DNA from: Actinomadura latina NBRC 106108
GTDB lineage: Bacteria; Actinomycetota; Actinomycetes; Streptosporangiales; Streptosporangiaceae
Direction: 5' to 3'
NCBI RefSeq assembly: GCF_001552195.1
Contig: NZ_BCQS01000012.1
Location: forward strand, 248,001-312,000
DNA length: 64,000 nt
Part shown: piece by piece, positions 26,758-34,285 of the stretch
Position numbering within the stretch: the stretch's first letter is position 1
Layout of the letters: every line of letters begins with the position of its first letter
Made by a program: the position numbers and the translations under genes
Notes under the pieces: generated by a model
Seen by the model: the letters and a program-made list of their open reading frames with translations, nothing else
What the model was told of the DNA's origin: nothing
Database searches by the model: none

Positions 26758-27324
26758 TTACTCCCGGACGGGGAGGACGCTGACCATGCCGCGCCAGAGG
26801 GCGATGGCGGTGGCGCGGGAGCTGACGCCGAGCTTGGCGTAGATGCGGTTGACGTGGTTCTTGACGGTCTTCTCGGACAGGAAGAGCTGGCGGGCGATCT
26901 CGCCGTTGGAGCGTCCGGTGGCGATGAGGTCCATGACCTCGGACTCGCGGGCGGACAGGCCGAGGGTGGTGCGGGACGCGTCGCGGACGCCCCGGATGAG
27001 GTCGCGGACGGTGAAGGAGCCGGGGACGAGGTGGCCGCAGGCGCCGGCGCGCAGGGCGGTCTCGACCGCGGGCTGGTCGTCGGAGTGGAGGAAGACGCGG
27101 GAGGCGGCGCTGAGGGCGGCCGTGTGGGCGGCGGCGGGCGCGTCGAGCAGGACGATGTCGGGACGCAGGCGCTCGGCGAGGGTGAGGGCGGTCAGGGGGT
27201 CGGGGGTGTCGGCGACGACCCGGAGGTCGTCGCCGGCGTTGAGGAGGGAGATCACGTCCGCGCGGACCCGGGGATCGGCGTCCACCACGAGGACGCGCAA
27301 GGGGGCCGTCTCGTCGACACTCAT
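26758..27324 (-). CDS. LuxR/NarL-family response regulator
   Basis: A 188-residue regulator. A somewhat shortened receiver domain (about 10-115) starts LRVLVVDADPRVR and has the likely phospho-Asp in DIVLLDAP. The LuxR-type HTH (about 125-185) reads LSARESEVMDLIATGRSNGEIAR and TVKNHVNRIYAKLGV. No partner kinase is adjacent, so it may be an orphan or atypically controlled. ATG at 27324 has AAGGG upstream; an open frame extends to 27444 but those residues cover a hairpin region and look non-coding. It lies between two tRNA genes on the same strand. Confidence 0.9.
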   Translation of the reverse strand: MSVDETAPLRVLVVDADPRVRADVISLLNAGDDLRVVADTPDPLTALTLAERLRPDIVLLDAPAAAHTAALSAASRVFLHSDDQPAVETALRAGACGHLVPGSFTVRDLIRGVRDASRTTLGLSARESEVMDLIATGRSNGEIARQLFLSEKTVKNHVNRIYAKLGVSSRATAIALWRGMVSVLPVRE

Positions 27325-27414
27325 CGCTGCCCTTGACGTGTCGTTGACATTTATAGGGACGGAGCATAACGGGACCATCTTCAAGAGTCGATGGACCGCG
27401 CCGCACACGACGAA

Positions 27415-27438
27415 GGCCCCGGCCTTATGACCGGGGCC
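27415..27438 (-). terminator. Hairpin downstream of tRNA-His
   Basis: GGCCCCGG (27415-27422) and CCGGGGCC (27431-27438) form a perfect 8-bp stem with an 8-base loop, 11 bases past the tRNA-His 3' end. There is no U-tract. Confidence 0.6.
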
Positions 27439-27448
27439 CCGCACCTGG

Positions 27449-27522
27449 GGTGAGTGAGGGGACTTGAACCCCCGACATCTTGGACCACAACCAAGTGCTC
27501 TGCCAGCTGAGCTACACCCACC
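27449..27522 (-). tRNA. tRNA-His (anticodon GTG)
   Basis: Acceptor GTGGGTG/CACTCAC with one G-U pair, D-arm GCTC/GAGC, anticodon stem CTTGG/CCAAG with loop TTGTGGT (anticodon GTG), T-arm GGGGG/CCCCT. The extra 5' G at position -1, diagnostic of tRNA-His, is encoded at 27522 opposite discriminator C. Confidence 0.97.
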
Positions 27523-27576
27523 GCGGCCGGGAGCGCGTCCCGGCTCCCAGTAGTGTAGCGGCTCCGTGAGGGTGGG

Positions 27577-28173
27577 TCAGCCGGAGGAGACCTTGGCGGC
27601 GATGGAGCGCGCCATGTCGGAGTCGGGGCCGGGCTGCGGGACGAAGACGGCGGCGCGGTAGTAGCGCAGTTCCTGGATGCTCTCGGTGATGTCGGCGAGG
27701 GCGCGGTGGCCGCCCTTCTTCTCCGGGCTGGCGAAGTACACGCGCGGGTACCAGCGGCGGGCCAGTTCCTTGATGGAGGAGACGTCCACCATGCGGTAGT
27801 GGAGGTGCGCGTCGAGGGCGGGCATGTCGCGGGCCAGGAAGGACCGGTCGGTGGCGATGGAGTTGCCGCACAGGGGCGCCTTCTTGGCGTCCTTCACGTG
27901 GGTCCGGATGTAGCTGAGGACGATCTCCTCGGCCTCGGCGAGGGTGATGCCGCTGGGGAGCGCCTCCAGGAGCCCGGACGTGGTGTGCATGTCCCGGACG
28001 ACTTTGGTCATCTGGGTCACGGTCTCGGGGGGCGGCTTGATGACGACGTCGACGCCCTCGTCGAGGATGTTGAGCTCGCTATCGGTGACCAGCGCGGCTA
28101 TCTCGATGAGCGCGTCGTTGCGCAGGTCGAGTCCTGTCATCTCGCAGTCGATCCAGACCAGCCGCTCGTTCAT
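27577..28173 (-). CDS. orn: Oligoribonuclease
   Basis: A 198-residue DEDDh 3'-5' exonuclease that degrades 2-5-nt RNAs and pGpG to mononucleotides in the cytosol. Motif I WIDCEMTGLD (residues 7-16), motif II LCGNSIATDRSFLARDMP near 101, motif III GGHRALADITESI near 155. Length matches the family. The ATG at 28173 is used. tRNA-His lies just downstream on the same strand. In actinobacteria this enzyme links RNA turnover to c-di-GMP signalling. Confidence 0.97.
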   Translation of the reverse strand: MNERLVWIDCEMTGLDLRNDALIEIAALVTDSELNILDEGVDVVIKPPPETVTQMTKVVRDMHTTSGLLEALPSGITLAEAEEIVLSYIRTHVKDAKKAPLCGNSIATDRSFLARDMPALDAHLHYRMVDVSSIKELARRWYPRVYFASPEKKGGHRALADITESIQELRYYRAAVFVPQPGPDSDMARSIAAKVSSG

Positions 28174-28225
28174 GGATTCACCCTACGGCCATGGACGACT
28201 GCGCGGGGCATTGAGCGGGATGGAA

Positions 28226-28876
28226 TTAGGAGGTCACACGGCGGGCGATATGCCCTGGAATGGCGATGCCCGGGCGGAGTAGCGGGTCGGGGGAGGGCGT
28301 CCCGAATATCTGGGTGACAGGGATGACGCCGGCCCAGGTGTCGAGGGCGTAGTCCTCTTCGTCGTCGGAGGGCGGGGCCTGGCGGATCTTGATGGAGGCC
28401 TCCTCCAGGGAGAGGGCGATCACCGAGGTCGCGGCGAGTTCCTTCCGGTTGGGCCCGCGGGCCGCGTCCCATCGGCCGGGGACGAGGTGGTCGACGACGG
28501 TGCGCAGTCCGGTCAGCTTCTCGTCCGGGTCGGTGACGAGTTCGGGCGTCCCGAAGATGACGGCGCTGCGGTAGTTGACCGAGTGGTGGAAGACGGACCG
28601 GGCGAGGACGAGGCCGTCCAGGTGGGTGACGGTGACGCAGATCTCCTGGGACGGGGCGGCCATGAGGCTGCTCGCGCCGCTGGAGCCGTGGACGTACAGG
28701 GTGTCGTCCAGGCGGCCGTAGCAGGTGGGCAGGACGCGCGGGGAGCCGTTCACGACGACGCCGAGGTGGCAGATCATGCCGGCGTCCAGGATCTCGTAGA
28801 GGACGGAGCGGTCCGCGCTGCCGCGTTCCGGGGCCCTGGTGAGGCGCGTGCGGGCGGTCGATGAGAGTGGGGTCAT
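28226..28876 (-). CDS. Pyridoxamine 5'-phosphate oxidase-family flavin/F420-type protein
   Basis: A 216-residue split-barrel protein of the Pyridox_ox_2 type. Core strands: MICHLGVVVNGSPRVLPTCYG, TLYVHGSSGASSL, ICVTVTHLDGLVLARS and HHSVNYRSAVIFG. It binds FMN or a related cofactor; true PdxH catalytic features are not evident, so vitamin B6 synthesis is not implied. ATG at 28876 has a weak ribosome site. Divergent from a MocR-type regulator with an inverted repeat in between, which predicts control by that regulator. Confidence 0.85.
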   Translation of the reverse strand: MTPLSSTARTRLTRAPERGSADRSVLYEILDAGMICHLGVVVNGSPRVLPTCYGRLDDTLYVHGSSGASSLMAAPSQEICVTVTHLDGLVLARSVFHHSVNYRSAVIFGTPELVTDPDEKLTGLRTVVDHLVPGRWDAARGPNRKELAATSVIALSLEEASIKIRQAPPSDDEEDYALDTWAGVIPVTQIFGTPSPDPLLRPGIAIPGHIARRVTS

Positions 28877-28897
28877 GTCCGTTTACGCTAGAGGGAG

Positions 28898-28921
28898 AGT
28901 GGCCTGGCCGGTATGGCCACT
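28898..28921. promoter_or_regulatory. Inverted repeat between PNPOx-family and MocR genes
   Basis: AGTGGCC (28898-28904) and GGCCACT (28915-28921) form a perfect 7-bp inverted repeat with a 10-bp spacer. AGTGG-type half-sites are known for PdxR/MocR regulators (from memory). It overlaps a possible MocR ATG at 28913, which argues for the downstream TTG start. Confidence 0.58.
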
Positions 28922-28945
28922 TGGCACTCAAAGCCGGAGACCACT

Positions 28946-30313
28946 TTGTCGATCGATCTGCCCCTCGTCGTCGACCGGGGCGCGAAGGAGCCGATGAGCG
29001 CTCAGCTCGTCGGCCAGTTGCGGGACGCGATGACGGCCGGACGGCTTGCCGCGGGGGAGCGGCTTCCGTCCAGCAGGGCCCTGGGCGAGTCGCTGGGCGT
29101 CAGCCGGACGGTGGTGACGGAGGCCTACGAGCAGCTGTATGCCGAGGGCTGGCTGGAAGGACGCCACGGGTCCGGGACGTACGTGACCGAAGGCGTCGCC
29201 GCCGCGCCCGTGCCCAAGCCGCAGAGACCGGCGACGAGACCGGCACGGAGGGCTGCGGCTCCACATGAGATCGACCTGAGACCGGGCGTCGCCTGGATCG
29301 GGGCCCTGGACACACCGGCATGGCGCAGAGCATGGCGACTGGCCGCGGGCATGCCACCGCAACAGCGCCAGGACCCGCACGGCCTGCCGGGACTGCGGGC
29401 GGCGCTCACCGACTACCTCAGGCGTAGCCGCGGCGTGAGCTGTCCTCTGGACGGGCTCCTGGTGACGCGGGGAGCGACGAACGGGCTCGATCTCCTGGCC
29501 GCGACCGTGCTTCGCCCTGGCGACCGCGTGGGGGTAGAGGATCCCGGCTATCGGAAGGCACGCATCGTCCTTGAGGGACGTGGCGCGGAACTCGTGCCGT
29601 GCCCTGTCGATGAGCACGGCCTCATCGTCGACGGCTTGCCCGACGATTTGCGCCTCGTCTACACGACGCCGTCGCACCAGTACCCGATGGGCGGCGTCCT
29701 GCCCGTCCCGCGCCGGCGGGCCCTGCTCGCATGGGCGAGGCGTAACGGGGCGCTCATCGCCGAGGACGACTACGACGGCGAGTTCAGGTTCGACGTGGCG
29801 CCCCTGCCCGCCTTGTACGGGCTCGACCCCGACGTGGTGGTCTATCTCGGCACGACGGCGAAGATCCTCACCACGGACATGGGCGTCGGCTGGCTGGCGG
29901 GACGTCCCGACCTCGTGGGGGACGTGGCGCTGCGCCGGGAGCAGTTGAACGACCGCACGGCCATCGTCCCGCAGGACGCGCTGCGCCTTCTCCTGGAACG
30001 CGGCGATCTCGACAGGTACATCCGGCGGATGCGCGCCGAGTACGCGCGGCGCCGGGAGGTGGTCGTGCGGGCGCTGGACGGCCTTCCGCTGCGCGGCGAC
30101 ACGGCGGGTCTGCATCTGGTGGTGGACGTCCCCGAGGCCGAGGCGCGGCGCATCTCGGCGGAAGCGGGCGAACGGGGCGTCCTGGTGGAGACTATGGAGC
30201 GGCACTGCGCGGGGACGAGGCGCGCGTCCGGTCTGGTCATCGGCTACGGCTCCGCCGCGACCCTTACCGAGCTGCGCAAGGGCTGCGAGGTGGTCCGGAG
30301 CCTGGGCGGTTGA
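28946..30313 (+). CDS. MocR/PdxR-family regulator (GntR HTH + aminotransferase domain)
   Basis: A 455-residue regulator. Winged-helix GntR domain (about 10-75) with LPSSRALGESLGVSRTVVTEAYEQL, a Pro/Ala/Arg linker, then a fold-type-I aminotransferase domain. It has LLVTRGATNGLDLLA, TTPSHQYPMGG and EDDYDGEFRF; the usual PLP-lysine motif (S-x-S-K) appears as LGTTAKILTTDMGVGW, keeping a Lys. TTG at 28946 has GGAG eight bases upstream; an ATG at 28913 would add 11 residues but overlaps the inverted repeat. Expected to sense a PLP-related ligand and control the divergent PNPOx-family gene. Confidence 0.86.
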   Translation: MSIDLPLVVDRGAKEPMSAQLVGQLRDAMTAGRLAAGERLPSSRALGESLGVSRTVVTEAYEQLYAEGWLEGRHGSGTYVTEGVAAAPVPKPQRPATRPARRAAAPHEIDLRPGVAWIGALDTPAWRRAWRLAAGMPPQQRQDPHGLPGLRAALTDYLRRSRGVSCPLDGLLVTRGATNGLDLLAATVLRPGDRVGVEDPGYRKARIVLEGRGAELVPCPVDEHGLIVDGLPDDLRLVYTTPSHQYPMGGVLPVPRRRALLAWARRNGALIAEDDYDGEFRFDVAPLPALYGLDPDVVVYLGTTAKILTTDMGVGWLAGRPDLVGDVALRREQLNDRTAIVPQDALRLLLERGDLDRYIRRMRAEYARRREVVVRALDGLPLRGDTAGLHLVVDVPEAEARRISAEAGERGVLVETMERHCAGTRRASGLVIGYGSAATLTELRKGCEVVRSLGG

Positions 30314-30317
30314 CGGG

Positions 30318-31043
30318 TCAGTTCGACATGGCGGACTGACCGACGGGTACGGGCTCCGAGGCCGGACGCAGCGGCGCCGGGGCCGGCGGGTCGCCCTGCG
30401 GCGGCCGGACGGGGTCGGGCGTGCGCGGCCGGGGCAGCAGCCGGGCTCCGCCGGGCACGCTCGGCGCGCGGGGCTTCGGGATCGGCGCGACCGGGGTGTC
30501 GGGCCCGGTGATGCGCCGGATGTCGATGCCGCCCGGATCGGGACGGCCGAGCGCCGGCACCTGCGACGCCCCGTAGTAGCCGCCGCGCGCCCACTCCTTG
30601 CGGCTGCGGCTCGCGTGGTAGGACTGCGGCGACGGCAGCGGGGGACCGGCGGGCCAGCGGCGCGCGACGCCCCAGTCGTCCAGCCACTGGACGATCGCGT
30701 CGAGGCCGGTGAGCAGCGATCCGGTGGCGGTGAACGGGGTCCGGGACTGGCCGACCACCATGATCTGCGCGCAGACGCGGCCCTCCCGGCCGATGCGGTC
30801 GCCGAGCAGCAGGGCCGCGCGGGTGATCGGGAGGAGCTGGACGATCTCGCCGGTGCCGGGATGCCACACCAGGTGCGCCGGCCGGCCCTCCTTGCCGAGG
30901 TCGGCGGCCACCGAGCGCGCGGAGACGGTGCGCGGATCGTGCTCTCCGGCGCACCAGACGGCACGGGGAGCACCTCCCCGCAACGCTCCGCCGTCGTGTC
31001 GTGCCGGCATGCGTCCGGCTCCCGGCAGCCATGCGTCTGCCAC
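30318..31043 (-). CDS. Amidase/peptidoglycan-recognition-like protein, apparently without metal ligands
   Basis: A 241-residue protein of a common actinobacterial type that resembles amidase/PGRP domains. Fold markers: HLVWHPGTGEIVQLLP, CAQIMVVGQSRTPFT, IVQWLDDWGVARRWPAG and GYYGASQVP. From memory, relatives have WHTTE at the first zinc-ligand site and HYGHSQVPENxHGD near the end. Here these read WCAGE and YYGASQVPALGRPD, so the His ligands are replaced; enzymatic activity is doubtful (inference). The C-terminal 60 residues are Pro-rich. GTG at 31043 has a G6 run upstream. No signal peptide is visible. Confidence 0.65.
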   Translation of the reverse strand: MADAWLPGAGRMPARHDGGALRGGAPRAVWCAGEHDPRTVSARSVAADLGKEGRPAHLVWHPGTGEIVQLLPITRAALLLGDRIGREGRVCAQIMVVGQSRTPFTATGSLLTGLDAIVQWLDDWGVARRWPAGPPLPSPQSYHASRSRKEWARGGYYGASQVPALGRPDPGGIDIRRITGPDTPVAPIPKPRAPSVPGGARLLPRPRTPDPVRPPQGDPPAPAPLRPASEPVPVGQSAMSN

Positions 31044-31464
31044 GGTGAGTCCCCCCCAATCGGGCGGTCTAGTCCCGAGTGGTCTAGTCCTATTCTCTTA
31101 GCCCAGCGAGACTCATAAGTCCAGCCTGCCGTCTCATGGGCCGGGATGACGGCTGCCGACATCCGCGCCGGGGGGCGGCCCGCGCGCTCGGGTGTCGTCG
31201 CTGAGGCGTACCCCCGGTGTCCAAAGATTCCACCTGGAGTCAGGTTTTTCTCCAGAGACTTTCGGTGAAATGTCGGCCAGAGGCCGGATGTCGCCCGGTT
31301 TGTGCAGGTCAGCCCGGATCCTGAAGGCCAGGTGAGGCGTCCCTGCAAACCGGCCGGAAGTGGCCGACAACGGATCGGGCGTATTCGCGTCCGCGCGCAG
31401 GTGAGCGGCTGGAAACGGGGGTGGGGTTCCCCGCCTGGACCGAGCCGCGTTCTAATAGTGGGTC
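31044..31464. other. Intergenic region with a tandem 10-bp repeat
   Basis: A 421-bp region. GGTCTAGTCC occurs at 31066-31075 and 31081-31090, 15 bp apart and 23-47 bases before the amidase-like gene, so it is probably part of that gene's promoter. The remainder shows no coding bias, tRNA or clear terminator. Confidence 0.55.
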
Positions 31465-32550
31465 ATGACCGTTGACGCAGAACTTCCGGCCGGAGTCCCC
31501 GGCATCGACGTCCCCCGCCTCGCGTCCTGGCTGGCCCGCGAACTGCCCGGGTCGGGACGGATCACCGCGATCGACCTGATCGCGGGCGGACGGTCGAACC
31601 TGACGTACGGGATCACCCTGGACGGCGGCCGCCGCGTCGTGCTGCGCAGGCCGCCGCTCGGGCACGTCCTTCCGACGGCCCACGACATGGGGCGCGAGTA
31701 CCGGGTGCTGTCCGCCCTCGGCGCCGGGACGGCCGTGCCGGTGCCGACCACGCTGGCGTTCTGCGACGACGAGGACGTCATCGGCGCCCGCTTCTACCTC
31801 ATGGACTTCGTCGACGGCCGCGTCCTGCGCACCCGCGAGGACGCCGAGGACATCTCCCCCGAGCAGGCGCGCGGCCTCTCCGGCGCGCTGGTGGAGGCCC
31901 TCGCGGCGATCCACACCGTCGACGTGGCGGCCGTCGGGCTGGCGGACTTCGGGCGTCCGAACGGCTACATGGAGCGCCAGCTCAAGCGCTGGGGCAAGCA
32001 GTGGGACAGCTCGCAGGAGGCGATCCGGGCCACCGGGACGACCCGCGACCTGCCCGAGTACGACCGGCTCGTCGCGCGGCTGGCCGAGCGGCTGCCGGCG
32101 GACGCCCCGGCGCGGCTCGTCCACGGCGACTTCCGGCTCGACAACGCCCTCGCCCGGCTGGAGCCGCGCCCCGAGATCGCGGCCGTCGTCGACTGGGAGA
32201 TGTCGACGCTGGGCGACCCGTTCTCCGACCTGGGCCTGACGCTCGTCTACTGGGCCGAGGCCGCCGACGCCGAGGAGCTCCCCGTCGGCGCGACGATCAC
32301 CTCGGCGCCCGGCTTCTACACGCGCCGCGAGTTCACCGACCGGTACGCGGCGCTGACCGGCTTCGACCTCGCCGACCTCGACTTCTACGTCGCGTTCGCC
32401 TGCTTCAAGCTGGCGGTCATCCTGGAGGGCATCCACGCCCGCTTCCTGCAGAACGCGACCGTGGGCGAGGGCTTCGACCAGATCGGCGGCGGCGTCCCCC
32501 TCCTGCTGGGCCGCGCCCACCGGACCCTGGACACCGGCTCGATCTCGTAG
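31465..32550 (+). CDS. Aminoglycoside phosphotransferase (APH)-family kinase, ACAD10-like
   Basis: A 361-residue protein-kinase-fold phosphotransferase. ATP-binding region IDLIAGGRSNLTYGI with Lys-region VVLRRPP, catalytic loop LVHGDFRLDN (about 213-222) and metal-binding VVDWEMSTLGDP (about 232-243). This branch resembles the kinase part of ACAD10/11, which acts on hydroxyacyl-CoA or small molecules, rather than antibiotic-resistance enzymes. ATG at 31465 gives the family's usual N-terminus. Convergent with the sigma fusion gene, with a strong hairpin in between. Confidence 0.87.
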   Translation: MTVDAELPAGVPGIDVPRLASWLARELPGSGRITAIDLIAGGRSNLTYGITLDGGRRVVLRRPPLGHVLPTAHDMGREYRVLSALGAGTAVPVPTTLAFCDDEDVIGARFYLMDFVDGRVLRTREDAEDISPEQARGLSGALVEALAAIHTVDVAAVGLADFGRPNGYMERQLKRWGKQWDSSQEAIRATGTTRDLPEYDRLVARLAERLPADAPARLVHGDFRLDNALARLEPRPEIAAVVDWEMSTLGDPFSDLGLTLVYWAEAADAEELPVGATITSAPGFYTRREFTDRYAALTGFDLADLDFYVAFACFKLAVILEGIHARFLQNATVGEGFDQIGGGVPLLLGRAHRTLDTGSIS

Positions 32551-32555
32551 AGGGT

Positions 32556-32589
32556 CGTCCGCCGGGCGGACGTTCCCGCCCGGCGGACG
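32556..32589. terminator. Bidirectional terminator hairpin
   Basis: A perfect 14-bp inverted repeat (32556-32569 with 32576-32589) with loop ACGTTC, placed exactly between the convergent stops of the APH-family kinase and the sigma fusion gene. Confidence 0.78.
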
Positions 32590-32595
32590 GCGCGG

Positions 32596-34068
32596 TCAGC
32601 AGTAGGTGACCCGGGCGGAGCCGCCGGGGGACACCGACACCGATCCGCTCTTGCGCCCCCAGCAGATGACGTTCGTACGGGACACCGTCACGCTCGCCGA
32701 CTCGCCCGACGACAGGTGGCCGCCTCCGCTCGCGCGCAGCTCGCCGGACGTCCCCGTCACGCGCCAGTCCACCGGCCCGCCGACGGCGGTGATGCGGATG
32801 GCGCAGGATTCGCCGTCGCCCATGGCGCAGCCGGCCACGGACAGCCTGCCCGGCCGCGGCGGCTCCGGAGCCCGCGTGGTCGGCGGTGCCGGGGCCTTCG
32901 TCGTCGGCGTCTTCGACGGGCTCTTGGACGGCGACGGCGACTTCGACGGCGACTTCGACTCGGTCGGGGACGGCGAGGTGACCGTGGGGGACGGGTCGGT
33001 CGGCGTCGCCTCGGGCACGCGCGAGTCCCCCGGCGAGCCGCTGTCGCCGGGCACCGCCGGACCCGTCGCCGAGGCGTTCGTCCCCCCGCCGCCGCTGTGC
33101 AGCCAGGACCAGGCGCCGACGCACAGGACCGCCACGCCGACGGCCACGGCGACGGCCGCGAGCATCGGGGCGCGCCGCCGCGGCGACCGGTCGCGGCCGC
33201 GCGGCGCGGCCGGCTGGTAGGGGAGCGGCCATCCGTACTCGTCGAACGGCTCGGTCCACGCGGCGATGGCGCGGCGGTTCCCGGCGCGGTCCCCGGCGGT
33301 CGCGGCGGTCAGCACGTCCAGCCGCAGCTCGGCCGGGATCGCCGCGATCGGCAGGACCGACAGCAGCCGGTCCGGCGGCAGCGGCGGCGTCTCCTGCACC
33401 TCGCACACCGGGCAGCTCGCCACATGCCGGACGAGCGACGCCGACGTCTGCGGCGTCAGCGGCCACGACTCGGTCAGCGCCGCGACGCTCGGGCAGTTCT
33501 TCCAGTGGTTCTGCGCGATGAGGGCGGCGCGCAGCGCGGCGGCGAGGTCCTCGCGGGCCTTCGCGACCAGCGCGAGCGTCTCCTCCAGCGGGATCCCGAA
33601 GACCCCGCACACGTCGACCTCGTCCAGCTCGTGCCGGACCGACAGGTCGATCGCCTCCCGCTGCCGGCCGTTCAGCGCGGCGAGCGCGCTGTGCGCGAGC
33701 AGCCGGCGCTCCTCGCGGCGGGCGAGCTGCTCGGGGGTCAGGTCGTCGTCGGCCTCCGGCGCCTCCTGCCCGATGTGCCGGTTCGGGCTGTCGCGGCGCC
33801 GCATGCACTCCTTGCGGGCGATCGCGTAGAGCCAGCCGCGCAGCCGGTCCGGCTCGGTGAGCCGGTCGACGTGCTCGCGGGCCGCGATGACGACGTTGCG
33901 GAGCGCGCCCGCCGCCTCCACCCGGTCGCGGAGCAGACCGTGGCAGTAGTCGTAGAGGAACGGCGCGTAGGTGTCGTAGACCTCGGTCAGGGCGATGACG
34001 TCCCCGGCTCGCAGCGAGTCCGCCAGCCTCTGGTCGTCGTTCCGCCCGGGCCCTGGCTCACCGGCCAC
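32596..34068 (-). CDS. Transmembrane ECF sigma / zinc anti-sigma fusion, copy 1
   Basis: A 490-residue fusion. Sigma region 2 lies at about 15-92 (YDYCHGLL, RGWLYAIARKECMRR) and region 4 at about 118-185 (LNGRQREAIDLSVRHEL). A zinc anti-sigma-type motif H-x3-C-x2-C is at H215, C219, C222 (HVASCPVC). A single membrane helix spans about 301-323, followed by a Ser/Pro/Thr/Lys-rich stalk (335-395) and a secreted beta-domain (about 396-490) with four cysteines and a GG-V-W strand. The order implies sigma held at the membrane with an external sensor or wall-binding domain. GTG at 34068 has GGGAGGG. Paralogue of the next gene upstream. Confidence 0.83.
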   Translation of the reverse strand: MAGEPGPGRNDDQRLADSLRAGDVIALTEVYDTYAPFLYDYCHGLLRDRVEAAGALRNVVIAAREHVDRLTEPDRLRGWLYAIARKECMRRRDSPNRHIGQEAPEADDDLTPEQLARREERRLLAHSALAALNGRQREAIDLSVRHELDEVDVCGVFGIPLEETLALVAKAREDLAAALRAALIAQNHWKNCPSVAALTESWPLTPQTSASLVRHVASCPVCEVQETPPLPPDRLLSVLPIAAIPAELRLDVLTAATAGDRAGNRRAIAAWTEPFDEYGWPLPYQPAAPRGRDRSPRRRAPMLAAVAVAVGVAVLCVGAWSWLHSGGGGTNASATGPAVPGDSGSPGDSRVPEATPTDPSPTVTSPSPTESKSPSKSPSPSKSPSKTPTTKAPAPPTTRAPEPPRPGRLSVAGCAMGDGESCAIRITAVGGPVDWRVTGTSGELRASGGGHLSSGESASVTVSRTNVICWGRKSGSVSVSPGGSARVTYC

Positions 34069-34285
34069 GGGAACCCTCCCAGTCGAATTCGGTGGTGTTG
34101 TCGATCGTGCCCCCGGCGAGCCCCGACGCCTGTCGGCCGACTCTGGTTGCCTGATCTTGCCACCAAGCTGCTGGAATTTCTCCCGTATGAGCAGATTCCG
34201 TGACGGGTTCGGTACGCGGTGTGGCCATCTGTCCTAGTCGAAGGCCACCCGGTCACATAAAAGTGATCTAGCTCACACCGATCGA

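Noticed and set aside
31465..32550. Aminoglycoside-resistance kinase
   Set aside because: Motif context fits the ACAD10-like branch; no resistance genes nearby.
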